A stretch of 64,000 nt of DNA from Marinomonas ostreistagni (GTDB lineage: Bacteria > Pseudomonadota > Gammaproteobacteria > Pseudomonadales > Marinomonadaceae). A program made the position numbers and the translations under genes. The notes beneath the pieces were generated by a model. That model made no database searches and was not told where the DNA came from. It saw nothing but the letters and a program-made list of their open reading frames with translations. Of this stretch, positions 11,462 to 22,086 are shown in pieces (within the stretch, counting starts at the first letter, position 1; each line of letters opens with the position of its first letter). The stretch spans positions 186,001-250,000 of the forward strand of contig NZ_JAEMUH010000006.1 of NCBI RefSeq assembly GCF_016461785.1, written 5' to 3'.

Positions 11462-12982
11462 CTAAATTTCGACCGGCGCTTCGCTACTATAAACTTGCGC
11501 TAACCTGTCGCCATCCCAAGATTCCAAGCGAACATCGAACCCCCATAAACGTTTAAAGTGTTTTACGACCTCTACAGTATCGTCATTTAGTGGACGAGAA
11601 CCATCCATAGTGTGCTTTAGTACAAGGCTACGATCACCATATAGATTCACTCGTTGCACCTGAATATTAGGCTCTCTATGACTCAAGTTATATTGTTGTG
11701 CTAGTCTCTGTCGAAGCCCTCTAAAACCGCTGTCATCATGGATTTCTTTCACTTCTACGAAAGGGTCCAGCACATCATTTTCAATCCCGAAAAAGCGGAA
11801 ATCACGCATTACTTTGGGCGATAAAAACTGCAAGATAAAACTCTCATCTTTGAAATTTCGCATAGCAAAATCCAAGACTTCTAGCCAAGGCTTACCTACG
11901 ATATCAGGAAACCACTCACGATCCTCTGATGTTGGATTCTCACATATCCGCTTAATGTCTGAATAAATCGCAAACCCCAAGGCATATGGATTAATACCGG
12001 AATAGTAAGGAGAGTCGAAACTTGGTTGCGAGACTACGTTAGTATGTGACTGAAGGAACTCAAGTATAAACCCTTCTTCAACCTTGCCTCGGTTGTATAG
12101 CTCATTCATCAGAGTATAGTGCCAAAATGAGGCCCAGCCTTCATTCATCACCTGAGTTTGACGCTGAGGATAAAAATACTGCGCCATTTTTCGCACAATA
12201 CGAATGATTTCTCGTTGCCAAGGTTTTAATAAAGGGGCATTCTTCTCCAAGAAATACAGTAAATTTTCCTGTGGTTCACTAGGAAAAACTCGCTCTTTTT
12301 GCTGCTCCTCTTCTGCACGATCAAATACTGGAATGGTTCGCCATAAGTCATTTACTTGCTGTTGTAAAATCTGCTCACGCTCATCCTGTCTAGCTTTCTC
12401 TTCAGTCATCGATAATGGAACAGGGCGCTTATAGCGATCCACCCCAAAATTCATTAAGGCATGACAAGAATCTAGCGTCAGTTCAACTTCTTCAATACCG
12501 TATTTTTCTTCGCATTCCAGAATGTATTTCTTGGCAAAAACAAGGTAATCAATAATGGCTGTGGCATCGGTCCAAGTACGAAATAAATAGTTACCCTTGA
12601 AAAAGGAGTTATGACCATAACAAGCGTGGGCAATAACTAGCGCCTGCATCATCATATTGTTTTCTTCCATTAAATAAGCAATACATGGGGATGAGTTAAT
12701 GACTATCTCATACGCCAGCCCCATCCGGCCTCGTTTATAGTTCTGCTCCACTTCGAGAAATTGCTTCCCATATGACCAGTGGTGATATCCAAGTGGCATC
12801 CCCACCGACGCATAAGCATCCATCATCTGTTCTGAGCTGATGATCTCAATTTGATTCGGATAGGTATCCAATCCGAACTCTTTGGCAATTTTGCCGATTT
12901 CATCATCGTACTGCTGAATCAACTCAAACGACCAATCCGGCCCTTGAGACAAACGGTCTGACTTTTTAGCGGTTCGACTCAT
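11462..12982 (-). CDS. ycgB: SpoVR-family protein (YcgB-like)
   Basis: About 506-residue SpoVR/YcgB family protein of unknown biochemistry. Homologues form an operon with PrkA and YeaH and are linked to stationary-phase and nitrogen-stress physiology. The start at 12982 ([11 protein letters not shown]) is preferred over an upstream in-frame ATG at 13027 because AAAGGAGGC lies just before it and the family usually starts there. It overlaps the end of yeaH by 17 bp. It is the last gene of the minus-strand prkA-yeaH-spoVR operon and ends at a shared palindromic terminator. Confidence 0.92.
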   Translation of the reverse strand: MSRTAKKSDRLSQGPDWSFELIQQYDDEIGKIAKEFGLDTYPNQIEIISSEQMMDAYASVGMPLGYHHWSYGKQFLEVEQNYKRGRMGLAYEIVINSSPCIAYLMEENNMMMQALVIAHACYGHNSFFKGNYLFRTWTDATAIIDYLVFAKKYILECEEKYGIEEVELTLDSCHALMNFGVDRYKRPVPLSMTEEKARQDEREQILQQQVNDLWRTIPVFDRAEEEQQKERVFPSEPQENLLYFLEKNAPLLKPWQREIIRIVRKMAQYFYPQRQTQVMNEGWASFWHYTLMNELYNRGKVEEGFILEFLQSHTNVVSQPSFDSPYYSGINPYALGFAIYSDIKRICENPTSEDREWFPDIVGKPWLEVLDFAMRNFKDESFILQFLSPKVMRDFRFFGIENDVLDPFVEVKEIHDDSGFRGLRQRLAQQYNLSHREPNIQVQRVNLYGDRSLVLKHTMDGSRPLNDDTVEVVKHFKRLWGFDVRLESWDGDRLAQVYSSEAPVEI

Positions 12983-14255
12983 GCTGCCTCCTTTGGAACA
13001 AATCTCTAAACACAGGATAAATATCACCTACATCAACAATGTGCCGCATTGCAAAGTTTTTGGGGTGGTTGGTTTGCACTTGTTCGTAAGCATGCCAGAG
13101 GCTCTGATGTTCGCGAGGTGTGATCTCTATGTATGTGAAGTATTGCACCAAGTCGACAATCTCCTCTTCCATCAGTTGTCGACAAATTCGAGAATCATCA
13201 TCCCAGTTATCGCCATCAGAAGCTTGCGCCGCGTAGATGTTCCACTGATCCGGTGAGTAACGGTCTTTAACAATCTTTTCCATGAGCTTAAGGGCACTTG
13301 AAACAATGGTTCCGCCAGTCTCTCGCGAATAGAAAAACTCCTCTTCTGTGACCTCTTTAGCACTAGTATGGTGGCGAATAAACACCACATCAATTTTCTC
13401 GTAGTTTCGGTTTAAGAACAGGTACAACAAAATAAAGAAGCGTTTCGCTACATTCTTTGTTTCCTGTGTCATAGAGCCAGAGACGTCCATGATGCAAAAC
13501 ATCACCGCCTTACTGCTTGGACGAGGCTCTTTTACATGATGGTTATAACGAAGGTCATAAGTGTCTAGGAAAGGGGTACGCTCTATTTTTTGCCTAAATA
13601 GTTCTATTTGTTCATCTAGCCAAGCTATTTTGGCTTTTTCTTCAGGACTGTCAGCCAGTTTCAGTAATGCCTCGCGTTCCGCTTCAGCTTCGGCAAGCTT
13701 CTTTCGGGAACCGCTACTCATAACCATACGACGAGCGTAGGCATTACGCATAGAACGTACGATATTTAGCTTGGAAGGTGTACCTTCCGATACAATCCCT
13801 GCATGCTTGATACTAAACTCTTTAATTTCTTTTAGGTCTTTCCTAACCAGATTAGGTAAGGCTAAATCTTCAAAGACAAAGTCTAGGAACTCTTCCTGAG
13901 AGATCTGAAAAACAAAATCATCCTCCCCTTCACCTTGATTAGATGCATTACCTTGCCCCGCTCCTTGTCCACCGCCTCCCTCTGGTTTAGGGATGCGATC
14001 TCCCGTGGCAAATTCTTTGTTACCAGGGTGCACGATCGACCCCTTGCCGCCTGAGCCATGGCCAAAATTCGGCTCGTGGATATCACGTTTAGGTATCGTG
14101 ATTTGTTCTCCACGGTCCAAATCTTGAATGCTACGTTGATTAACCGCTTCCTCCACCGCTTTACGAATATGCTCGCGATAACGGCGCAGGAAACGCTGTC
14201 GGTTGACGCTACTCTTGTGCTTTCCATTTAGGCGGCGGTCAATTATGTAAGACAT
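12966..14255 (-). CDS. yeaH: YeaH/YhbH-family protein (DUF444)
   Basis: 429-residue DUF444 protein, the constant partner of PrkA kinase. The N-terminus [15 protein letters not shown] and the Gly-rich low-complexity stretch (about residues 80-110) are typical. The C-terminal half contains a von Willebrand A-like core with the metal-site motif D-V-S-G-S-M-T (near residue 253), suggesting metal-dependent protein contacts. A strong AGGAGGTG ribosome site precedes the ATG. The gene is 48 bp downstream of prkA and overlaps the spoVR-type gene. Confidence 0.93.
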   Translation of the reverse strand: MSYIIDRRLNGKHKSSVNRQRFLRRYREHIRKAVEEAVNQRSIQDLDRGEQITIPKRDIHEPNFGHGSGGKGSIVHPGNKEFATGDRIPKPEGGGGQGAGQGNASNQGEGEDDFVFQISQEEFLDFVFEDLALPNLVRKDLKEIKEFSIKHAGIVSEGTPSKLNIVRSMRNAYARRMVMSSGSRKKLAEAEAEREALLKLADSPEEKAKIAWLDEQIELFRQKIERTPFLDTYDLRYNHHVKEPRPSSKAVMFCIMDVSGSMTQETKNVAKRFFILLYLFLNRNYEKIDVVFIRHHTSAKEVTEEEFFYSRETGGTIVSSALKLMEKIVKDRYSPDQWNIYAAQASDGDNWDDDSRICRQLMEEEIVDLVQYFTYIEITPREHQSLWHAYEQVQTNHPKNFAMRHIVDVGDIYPVFRDLFQRRQHESNR

Positions 14256-14303
14256 GCTCGCACCTCCTCTTTCAACCTATTTCGGCAACTGCTTAATCAC
14301 TAC

Positions 14304-16226
14304 CTACTGGGATTTACGCACACGTAGATACCACTCAGACAATAAGCGCACTTGTTTCTCGGTGTAGCCACGCTCAACCATTCGTTTTACAAATTCATTG
14401 TGTTTACGCTGATCTTCTTTAGAAGATTTGGCACTGAACGAAATGACAGGCAACAAATCTTCCGTGTTAGAGAACATCTTACGCTCAATCACCACACGCA
14501 ATTTTTCATAACTTAACCAGCTAGGGTTGTGGCCGTTGTTATTCGCGCGCGCACGTAGGACAAAGTTCACCACTTCATTTCGGAAGTCTTTTGGATTACT
14601 AATACCTGCTGGCTTCTCGATTTTCTCTAGCTCATCATTGATGGCTGAGCGATCTAGAATGTCGCCCGTTTCTGGGTCGCGATACTCTTGATCTTGAATC
14701 CAGAAATCGGCGTAGGTCACATAGCGATCAAAGATATTCTGACCGTATTCAGAGTAAGACTCTAAGTAAGCCGTTTGAATTTCTTTACCAATAAATTCGA
14801 CATAACGTGGCGCAAGAAACTCTTTCAAAGCCCGCAAGTAGCGATCATGACGATCTTGGTCAAATTGTTCTTGCTCAATTTGCTGCTCAAGTACATACAT
14901 CAAATGCACAGGGTTTGCGGCTACTTCGGTCGGATCGAAGTTAAAAACCCGAGACAGGATCTTGAAGGCAAATCGAGTCGATAAGCCATCCATGCCTTCG
15001 TTCACCCCTGCGGCATCTTTATACTCTTGCAGCGACTTCGCTTTTGGATCAATGTCTTTTAAGGACTCACCATCGTAGATTCGCATTTTAGAAAAAATGC
15101 TTGAGTTCTCAGGCTCTTTGACTCGAGAAAGGACGGAGAATTGAGCCAACATCTTCAATGTATCAGGGGCACAAGGTGCGTGATTTAAGGAAGAGTGCTC
15201 AAGTAGTTTCTGGTAGATGCTCATTTCTTCCGTGACTCGCAAACAGTAAGGTACTTTTACGGTATAAACACGGTCAATAAATGCTTCGTTGGTTTTATTA
15301 TTTTTGAAAGATTGCCATTCGGATTCATTCGAGTGGGCAAGAATAATGCCATCAAAAGGAATGCCACCCAGACCTTCAGTACCGTTGTAATTGCCTTCTT
15401 GTGTTGCGGTCAAAAGTGGGTGCAAAACTTTGATCGGTGCCTTGAACATCTCCACAAATTCCATGATACCGCGGTTACCACGGCACAAACCGCCAGAATA
15501 GCTGTATGCATCGGCATCGTTTTGCTCAAAAAACTCCAACTTGCGAATATCGACTTTACCTACCAAAGCGGAGATGTCTTGGTTGTTTTCATCGCCAGGC
15601 TCAGTTTTAGAAATACCAATTTGCTTAATCGCAGATGGGTAAACCTTCACCACACGAAATTGCTGTATATCACCATTGTATTCTTTTAGACGCTTCGCTG
15701 CCCAAGGTGACATCACTCCTTTCAGGTAACGTTTAGGAATGCCATATTCCTCGGTAAGAATGTCTCCATCTTCATTGACATCGAATAACGACAAAGGTGA
15801 CTCAAAGACAGGAGAGCCTTTAATGGCGTAGAAAGGCACTGACTGCATTAGCTCTTTAAGTTTTTCTGCTAATGACGATTTACCGCCACCAACAGGCCCA
15901 AGTAGATATAACACTTGCTTTGATTCCTCAAGCCCTTGAGCAGCATGAGTTAAGAACGCAACAATCTTTTCAATTGAGTCCTCCATGCCATAAAAATGCT
16001 CAAATGTTGGATATCGCTTGATTAGTTTGTTTGAAAAAATCCGGCTACTTCTGGAGTCTTTTGAGGTATCAATAATCTCTGGCTCGCCAATGGCCATGAG
16101 TAAACGTTCTGGTGCGGAGGCGTACGCAGCAGGATTGTTCTTACATAAAGTTAGGTACTCGTCGAGTGACATTTCTTCTTCTTTTTGAGCATCAAAACGA
16201 GATTGGACATGATCAAAAATACTCAT
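14304..16226 (-). CDS. prkA: PrkA-type serine protein kinase (YeaG)
   Basis: PrkA/YeaG protein of 640 residues: an N-terminal AAA+ module with Walker A G-P-V-G-G-G-K-S-S and a C-terminal PrkA kinase-like domain. In enterobacteria YeaG responds to stationary phase and nitrogen starvation, and related PrkA proteins have been reported as kinase or AAA+ protease. The start at 16226 (MSIFDHVQSRF) matches family length (E. coli 644) and has GAAGGGG upstream. An in-frame ATG 57 bp earlier is likely not used. First gene of the operon. The 545-bp region upstream is shared with the divergent sensor-hydrolase gene. Confidence 0.94.
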   Translation of the reverse strand: MSIFDHVQSRFDAQKEEEMSLDEYLTLCKNNPAAYASAPERLLMAIGEPEIIDTSKDSRSSRIFSNKLIKRYPTFEHFYGMEDSIEKIVAFLTHAAQGLEESKQVLYLLGPVGGGKSSLAEKLKELMQSVPFYAIKGSPVFESPLSLFDVNEDGDILTEEYGIPKRYLKGVMSPWAAKRLKEYNGDIQQFRVVKVYPSAIKQIGISKTEPGDENNQDISALVGKVDIRKLEFFEQNDADAYSYSGGLCRGNRGIMEFVEMFKAPIKVLHPLLTATQEGNYNGTEGLGGIPFDGIILAHSNESEWQSFKNNKTNEAFIDRVYTVKVPYCLRVTEEMSIYQKLLEHSSLNHAPCAPDTLKMLAQFSVLSRVKEPENSSIFSKMRIYDGESLKDIDPKAKSLQEYKDAAGVNEGMDGLSTRFAFKILSRVFNFDPTEVAANPVHLMYVLEQQIEQEQFDQDRHDRYLRALKEFLAPRYVEFIGKEIQTAYLESYSEYGQNIFDRYVTYADFWIQDQEYRDPETGDILDRSAINDELEKIEKPAGISNPKDFRNEVVNFVLRARANNNGHNPSWLSYEKLRVVIERKMFSNTEDLLPVISFSAKSSKEDQRKHNEFVKRMVERGYTEKQVRLLSEWYLRVRKSQ

Positions 16227-16690
16227 CGCGGTATCCCCTTCTATACAGTCTATGGGTACGCACAGGTCGCAACGGCTACCCAAGGTGCTACCAGAAAACC
16301 TGGCTAATTAATCGATAAACATTTCGAGTAGATAATTAAGGTTTAGCATAGTCTGGCGACTACTCAAGGATGAAAAGAAAGGATTTACAAAAATAAATCT
16401 TTGGTAAAACAAAGTGATAAAGGTTTAACTGTCTGATAACTAAGCATTTCAAAAGTGTTTTACGAAAATAAGGATTTTATTTTATTTTTGGCCAAAGCCG
16501 CTTGTTCCGAAGCTCTGTGTTAAGCAATAAAGTTGCTGATCTACTGCTTGAAGCTTTCCCTACGAGTTCAAAATGTAGTAATTTAACAAAATAATATGTG
16601 TATTTTGTTCTTAGATATTTTCTTATAGCTAAAAGATACCGGAATATTTTTTGCATCACTTATAGAGCAATCTATTCAAAATAACGACAT
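16227..16690. other. Long divergent intergenic region, AT-rich
   Basis: No gene is supported in these 464 bases, part of a 545-bp gap between divergent prkA and the fusion gene at 16772. The stretch is AT-rich with several short oligo-A and oligo-T runs. I looked for a sigma-54 element for prkA and found only a TGG/TTGC pair with wrong spacing. A 60-codon minus-strand frame at 16477-16659 lacks a ribosome site and family resemblance. A regulatory role or a small RNA cannot be excluded. Confidence 0.5.
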
Positions 16691-16735
16691 GAGAGCACCC
16701 ATTGTCATATCGGTTCTATCACAATGGATGCTCTC
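16691..16735. promoter_or_regulatory. 15-bp inverted repeat upstream of fusion gene
   Basis: Arms 16691-16705 (GAGAGCACCCATTGT) and 16721-16735 are complementary except for one position, with a 15-nt spacer. The element ends 36 bp before the ATG of the sensor-acyltransferase-SGNH gene. No T-run follows on the plus strand, so it is more likely an operator or 5'-UTR stem than a terminator. On the minus strand a weak T-rich run follows. Confidence 0.55.
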
Positions 16736-16771
16736 AAACATTCTGCTAAGGCAATGTCATAAGGTGGTTTA

Positions 16772-19390
16772 ATGGATCTATCAAATTATGTGGGCGAACT
16801 CCCTTTTACTCAGAGCGCTCCGCAACACGTCATTCAAACCCTTAATGAGCTGGCCCAACTGAAAGAACTCAACGCTGGAGACATGCTAGCTCAGCAATTT
16901 GAGGTGGGGCACTCTCTATACTTTTTAATCTCTGGAGAGATCTCGATCTCAATCCCACTACAAGAATCAGGAAAGAGCTACCATGTTGGTTTAATTAACC
17001 AACCAAGCGCTCCAATTGGTTGGTCTGCATTTCGCCAACCTTCACGCTATGCAACCAGCTTTCAAGCCACTAAAGCAAGCCTGCTAATTAGTTGGCCCAT
17101 TACGAAATTGCAAAAGTTACTTGAACAAGAAACAGATTTTGCCAATCAATTCTTATCATTCGTCTACCGTGAATCTCTACCCATTCTGACCAGTATTCAG
17201 AACCAAACACGCCCTTTCTTCGCTAACGAATCACTAGCCTTTGAAGAAACACGTCCGCTGATCAATCCAGAGATACAAAAACAGTCGATTAAACAAACGA
17301 CTGAATTCTTAAGCGATACAGCATTTTGTGAGTCATTTACTCAAGCGGAGCTACAAACCCTAGCTAAGCAGGCAGGTGTTATTTTAGCTCATCAAGGAGA
17401 CATTCTTTCTCAACAGGATCAAGTTGAGGATGGCTTGTACTTCTTAGTTCAAGGTAAAGCCGTTGTCAGCTACCAAACTGAATCCGGCGACATTATCACT
17501 ACGCGTACGATTTCACGACCAGGCACAGTCTTAGCGTGGTGCACCACCGATGAACAACAGCGTAATCGATCAACGATCATAAGCTCTAGAGATTCAACGG
17601 TGCTTTTTATTCCTAAGCAGTCATTGCTTAGCATTTTTGCCGAATCCCCCAAGCTAGCCCTTAAATATTGGTACCGGCTAATTTGGCTAGTCGGGACCCA
17701 TCTGGTATCAGCAAGAATGCGCTATTTATCGCAAATTGCTGGTGATGAAGTTCTAGCCGTGAACAGTATGATTGAGCAAAATGCAGCGGTACTACCTGTT
17801 AGTTCACCACTCTACAAAGTCGGATCCCTTTTGAAAAATGCAGTGACTACCGATGAAGCATTTGGGGTGTTATATCGATGCTTGCACTTCGGGACTAGAA
17901 TAGAACGAACCGTTGCAGGTATGAGCCTAGATATCCTTAAAGACTTACAACGTGAAAATGCATTCTACCGTAAGCTTGCGAACATTTATGATTCCGTCAA
18001 TGCACTACCGGAAGAACAAAGTTCGATCGATGTTCGACGATTTGGTACGGAACACTTTCGTCAAGCGTTTAAGCAAGTACCTTACATTATTAAGGGCATG
18101 GAAAACCTACCCAAAAAACCAGGCAGTTTGTTCTTTTACAACCACTTATTGGGCTCTAGCAGTACACAGCTTGCGAATGGCTTCCGCTATTCCCTTGACG
18201 CGCAGTTCATCAGTTCAATGGTGATATACAAGCAATATGGTGTTGCTGCGCAACGAGTGGTTCGACGCAGTAAAGAGTACGAGTTCTGGCGTGATGCCTA
18301 CTACGAGCGTTTCGGCAATGTTTTTGTGGACAGTTGGAGCGCTTTAACTTCAGGTACAGAGGCTCATGATGAATTTATTAGGGCAGGTCAGACAACTCTT
18401 AAGTCTAAAACTCCGTTACTAATCTCACCGGAGGGTAAAAGCTTTGCCACAGACCAATCTCCTGGAGAATTACTGCCATATGTTTTTGAGCTGGCAGGCT
18501 CATTAGAGGGAGAGGAAGAACCTTGGTTAGTACCAATTGCCGTTGCTAACTTTGATAAGCGCTCGGATCATAATATTTATACGGTAGTCATTAAGCCGGC
18601 GTTTAAGCTTTCAGAACGCGTGGATATTTCTGATAAAAACGCTCTGACTAGTTTCTTGGCCGAGTATCAAAAAGAGTTTCGCTTAGCCGTCAAAGAGGCG
18701 GAAGATTTAGCTCAAGAAATCAAGCGTTACCCTATTCTAAGTCAGCGTGAAGGTTGTCTTTCAAATGTAAGAAGCGTCAATCAAATAGATGTAGAATTTG
18801 AGTCCGATGTTCGTGAACTGGAGTTCCGCTCTGCGCATCGTCGTTTTGATAAACGACCGGTGGCATTCTACGGCAGCTCCACCATAAAATCTTGGTCCGA
18901 GTTTGAAGCCCCCTTTGACACGAAGGAAACCATTAACCTAGGTTTTAATGGTGCGACTTTAGATGCCTGCGTTTATTACTTTGAACGTATTATATTGCCT
19001 TATAATCCGCGTTCATTAGTGCTTTACGCTGGAGATAATGACATAGGCAACAAACACAATAGCAACAAAGTGATTGATCGATATGTCAGTCTACTTGAAA
19101 AAGTAGACCGATACTTACCAGGAATACCTGTCACTATTCTAGGTGTAAAAATGAGTCCAACTCGCCAAGGCTTAGAACCAACCGTAAAGGCAACTAACGG
19201 AATGCTACAACAGCTTGCACGGACCAGACCAAATACACTTTTTGTCGAGACAAATGACTCTATCTTAGACAAGCATGGGAATGTTGATGAAAGCTTATTT
19301 GAGCAAGACAGGTTACATCTTAATCAAAAAGGCTACTTAAAATTAAACGCTCAACTGCAATCTCAAAAATCACATATTTTCGATCAATAG
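16772..19390 (+). CDS. Fusion: two cNMP-type domains, acyltransferase-like, SGNH hydrolase
   Basis: 872-residue soluble multidomain protein. Residues about 25-150 and 185-325 resemble two CRP-type cyclic-nucleotide-binding domains (GDMLAQQ...LYFLISGEISI and GDILSQQ...LYFLVQGKAVV), but the usual phosphate-binding cassette is not conserved, so ligand binding is doubtful. Residues about 425-640 resemble a PlsC-like acyltransferase: NH at 457-458 lacks the following Asp of the NHx4D motif (Ser463 there), and PEGKS at 553-557 replaces PEGTRS. Residues 695-865 are an SGNH hydrolase with GSS at 701-703, G-x-N region near 724-727, GDND at 754-757 and D846-x-x-H849. It may remodel lipids in response to a signal. 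ATG chosen with AAGGTGG upstream. Divergent from prkA. Confidence 0.8.
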   Translation: MDLSNYVGELPFTQSAPQHVIQTLNELAQLKELNAGDMLAQQFEVGHSLYFLISGEISISIPLQESGKSYHVGLINQPSAPIGWSAFRQPSRYATSFQATKASLLISWPITKLQKLLEQETDFANQFLSFVYRESLPILTSIQNQTRPFFANESLAFEETRPLINPEIQKQSIKQTTEFLSDTAFCESFTQAELQTLAKQAGVILAHQGDILSQQDQVEDGLYFLVQGKAVVSYQTESGDIITTRTISRPGTVLAWCTTDEQQRNRSTIISSRDSTVLFIPKQSLLSIFAESPKLALKYWYRLIWLVGTHLVSARMRYLSQIAGDEVLAVNSMIEQNAAVLPVSSPLYKVGSLLKNAVTTDEAFGVLYRCLHFGTRIERTVAGMSLDILKDLQRENAFYRKLANIYDSVNALPEEQSSIDVRRFGTEHFRQAFKQVPYIIKGMENLPKKPGSLFFYNHLLGSSSTQLANGFRYSLDAQFISSMVIYKQYGVAAQRVVRRSKEYEFWRDAYYERFGNVFVDSWSALTSGTEAHDEFIRAGQTTLKSKTPLLISPEGKSFATDQSPGELLPYVFELAGSLEGEEEPWLVPIAVANFDKRSDHNIYTVVIKPAFKLSERVDISDKNALTSFLAEYQKEFRLAVKEAEDLAQEIKRYPILSQREGCLSNVRSVNQIDVEFESDVRELEFRSAHRRFDKRPVAFYGSSTIKSWSEFEAPFDTKETINLGFNGATLDACVYYFERIILPYNPRSLVLYAGDNDIGNKHNSNKVIDRYVSLLEKVDRYLPGIPVTILGVKMSPTRQGLEPTVKATNGMLQQLARTRPNTLFVETNDSILDKHGNVDESLFEQDRLHLNQKGYLKLNAQLQSQKSHIFDQ

Positions 19391-19409
19391 TTGGCAGGTT
19401 TAGTTTACG

Positions 19410-19452
19410 TAACACTCTAGTAGGTCATGCAAAAAGACCTGCTAGGGTGTTA
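19410..19452. terminator. Hairpin between convergent fusion and GGDEF-EAL genes
   Basis: 17-nt arms (19410-19426 and 19436-19452), 15 Watson-Crick pairs and two G-T wobbles, 9-nt loop containing AAAAA. Lies in the 74-bp gap between convergent genes and probably terminates both directions, although the flanking T-runs are short. Confidence 0.6.
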
Positions 19453-19464
19453 ACCCCAATAGCA

Positions 19465-22083
19465 TCAAACGGGTTCAACAACCAATGGTTGCAAGAAGTT
19501 CTTTTCAATAATGTTCGCTGCTTGCGGCCTTGAGAAATAATATCCTTGTAGGTATTTACAACCAAAAGATTGCAACAGCTCCCATTGGGCTTGAGTTTCC
19601 ACACCTTCCGCTACCACATCCATTGACATACTCTGAGCCAACGCAATGATTGCCTTAGCAACATCGCGATCGTAGTGATCTCTTGTTATGCCATCAATAA
19701 AGCTTCTATCAATCTTCAATGTATTGGCATTTAATTTTTTTAAATACCCTAATGATGTATAACCCGAACCAAAGTCGTCTACAGAGGATTTAACCCCTCT
19801 CTTTTTTAGTGTATTTAATACAACTGTTGCTTTATCTGGATCCGCCATAATGGCCGTTTCGGTTAACTCGATTTCCAAGTAATCCCCAAGAAAAGGATAA
19901 CGTTCAAACAATCCTTCAAATAAGTCTATCAGCCCAGTTCTGGTGATATGCGCTGCAGAAATATTGACCGACACTTCAAGCAAAGGTAAACCATTTTTCC
20001 GCCATTTGGTCATTTGATCAGCCACAGCGTTCACTACCCACTGATCTAGCTCTAAAATCAAATTTGACTCTTCAGCAATAGCAATAAAGCGGTCTGGGTA
20101 CACCAACCCCAGCCTTGGATGATTCCATCGCACTAGTGCTTCTAACCCATAAATTTTTCCATTTTCAGCTTCAACTTTAGGTTGAAAATGTAGCACTAAT
20201 TGATTAGAAATAATTGCTTCACGCAGCTCAGACTCCATTTGCACGCGCTCTGGCGTGGAGCCTTTCAAGAATGAGCGTTGCCAGAAAACAAAACACCCCT
20301 TCCCAGTTTTTTTAGCTTCATATAAAGATAAATCAGCATAACGCATTGCCGTCACCATATCCTGAGCGTCTTCAGGTATATTCACGATACCAATACTGGC
20401 ACCAATATAAACTTGCGAACCAAGCACATTGAAGGCGTCAGACAATTGATAGATCAGTTGTTCGGCAATCTGCTCTTGCTCTGGTCTAGACAATACGCCA
20501 GAGAATAAAACAACAAATTCATCCCCTCCTTGCCGAGCAACTAAAGTAGCTTTTGGCGCCGCCGACACTAAGCGCTGACCGACCAAATAGAGCAGCCTAT
20601 CACCAGCATGATGCCCTAGCGAATCATTCACAAATTTAAATCGGTCGAGATCTAAATAGAAAAGTGACATGGGTTGCCTAGCCTGAGCGGGAGAAGTAAG
20701 ACGCTGTGTTAAAAATTGCTCGAATTGAAAACGGTTCGGTAGTGACGTTTGAGGATCGAAATACGCCATCTGATGTAGCTGTTCTTGCACCTGCTTAGAT
20801 TCGGTAATGTCATTGAAAATCGCGATAAAGTTGACAACTTTACCTTGGCTGTCTCTTAGAGCCTCCAAAGACAGCCAAATGGTTTTATCCACCAGCTCAG
20901 GACTTGTGAAATAAACTTCTCCAGCCCAGTGACTGCTCTCAATGACATGTCGCCATATTTCATTAATGGACATATCATGTGTCCATGCAGTGGCTAAGCG
21001 TTCATTAATTCTGTCCGCAAACTCCCATGCGCGTAACTTAAAAATGCCACACGCCACATCATTAAAATCGAGTATTTCTTTATGCCGTCCCATCAGAACA
21101 TTACCTTGCATAGAGGACTGAAAGAAATGCGATGAGATTTTTACTAAATGTTCTGAAGTTCTAAGATCTGAGATGTCCTGCAAAACACCTTGTATAGTGT
21201 CTTTGGCATGTACACCACCGACTTTAAAGCGACCACGTAAAATGACGTAGAACTCACGATCATCCAGAGCGATATGAAGCTCAGATTGTATGGATGTCCC
21301 ATATTTTTGACAGTGTTTAAACTGCTTATCCAAAGCCTGTTGTTCATCTTCATTGACTAACTCTAAGAAATGGAGAAACGGAAACCTTCGGAAATTTCTA
21401 GGCAATTTCAGCAAAGCAAGCAAATTATTTGAGAACAGGATTTCTTGACTGTCTAGGTCAAAGGACCACTCTCCCATTTTGGCTAATTCATGGGCATTCT
21501 GTAGCTCTTCTTCAAAATCCTCGAGCATTCGCTCAGAGTGTTTTTGCGCCGTAATATCCAGAAGTGTCCAAAGCCTGCCGATCATCTTTTGATCTTTTAA
21601 ACGCGGCTTTACATGATATCGAAGCCAACGGCCATCCTTAAGCAACAACTCTCCATCAAATGAGCTATGGTTTTCATGACTATTACGTAAAAAGGTAAGG
21701 AAGTTATCCGGATTCTCTAACTGCACAGACAACACATGCAGAAAGTTTGACATACTAATCGCGCCACTATAATGATGGGGGATCTTCAAAAGAACGCCTA
21801 GAGCTTCATTATATTTCAGTAATGCTTTTTCAAAATCGACCAATAGCATCGCGTCAAGAGAAGATTCAAACATCGTATCAATAAGCTCTAATGTTTCTTC
21901 TGCTGCCTCGCTATGCTCCTCTAATGCTTCTGAGGCAAGGTCCATGGACCTTTCCAATAGATTAATTTCATGCTCTTGCTCACTAAACAAACAATCCAAT
22001 TCCGCAGCTAAATTTTGAAGTTTTTGGTCTTCCAATTCATTTGGGAAATGCTTTTCAAGCAAATATTTAATCTTTTGGTGCAT
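19465..22083 (-). CDS. PAS-GGDEF-EAL cyclic-di-GMP protein
   Basis: About 872-residue cytoplasmic signalling protein with no membrane helix. An N-terminal coiled region (residues 1-60) is followed by several PAS-like sensor segments to about residue 430, then a GGDEF domain with intact GGDEF motif near residue 517 and an EAL domain with E-A-L near 647 and DDFGSGYTSL further on. Both diguanylate cyclase and phosphodiesterase signatures are present, so it may make or break c-di-GMP. Which activity dominates cannot be read from sequence. The start is ATG at 22083, with a GTG one codon earlier. Monocistronic, convergent with the fusion gene. Confidence 0.93.
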   Translation of the reverse strand: MHQKIKYLLEKHFPNELEDQKLQNLAAELDCLFSEQEHEINLLERSMDLASEALEEHSEAAEETLELIDTMFESSLDAMLLVDFEKALLKYNEALGVLLKIPHHYSGAISMSNFLHVLSVQLENPDNFLTFLRNSHENHSSFDGELLLKDGRWLRYHVKPRLKDQKMIGRLWTLLDITAQKHSERMLEDFEEELQNAHELAKMGEWSFDLDSQEILFSNNLLALLKLPRNFRRFPFLHFLELVNEDEQQALDKQFKHCQKYGTSIQSELHIALDDREFYVILRGRFKVGGVHAKDTIQGVLQDISDLRTSEHLVKISSHFFQSSMQGNVLMGRHKEILDFNDVACGIFKLRAWEFADRINERLATAWTHDMSINEIWRHVIESSHWAGEVYFTSPELVDKTIWLSLEALRDSQGKVVNFIAIFNDITESKQVQEQLHQMAYFDPQTSLPNRFQFEQFLTQRLTSPAQARQPMSLFYLDLDRFKFVNDSLGHHAGDRLLYLVGQRLVSAAPKATLVARQGGDEFVVLFSGVLSRPEQEQIAEQLIYQLSDAFNVLGSQVYIGASIGIVNIPEDAQDMVTAMRYADLSLYEAKKTGKGCFVFWQRSFLKGSTPERVQMESELREAIISNQLVLHFQPKVEAENGKIYGLEALVRWNHPRLGLVYPDRFIAIAEESNLILELDQWVVNAVADQMTKWRKNGLPLLEVSVNISAAHITRTGLIDLFEGLFERYPFLGDYLEIELTETAIMADPDKATVVLNTLKKRGVKSSVDDFGSGYTSLGYLKKLNANTLKIDRSFIDGITRDHYDRDVAKAIIALAQSMSMDVVAEGVETQAQWELLQSFGCKYLQGYYFSRPQAANIIEKNFLQPLVVEPV

Positions 22084-22086
22084 CAC

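Noticed and set aside
16262-16300. Possible sigma-54 promoter for prkA on the minus strand.
   Set aside because: The GG and GC elements are one base off the fixed spacing.
16477-16659. Sixty-codon minus-strand frame upstream of prkA.
   Set aside because: No ribosome site, unusual composition, no family resemblance; likely chance in AT-rich DNA.
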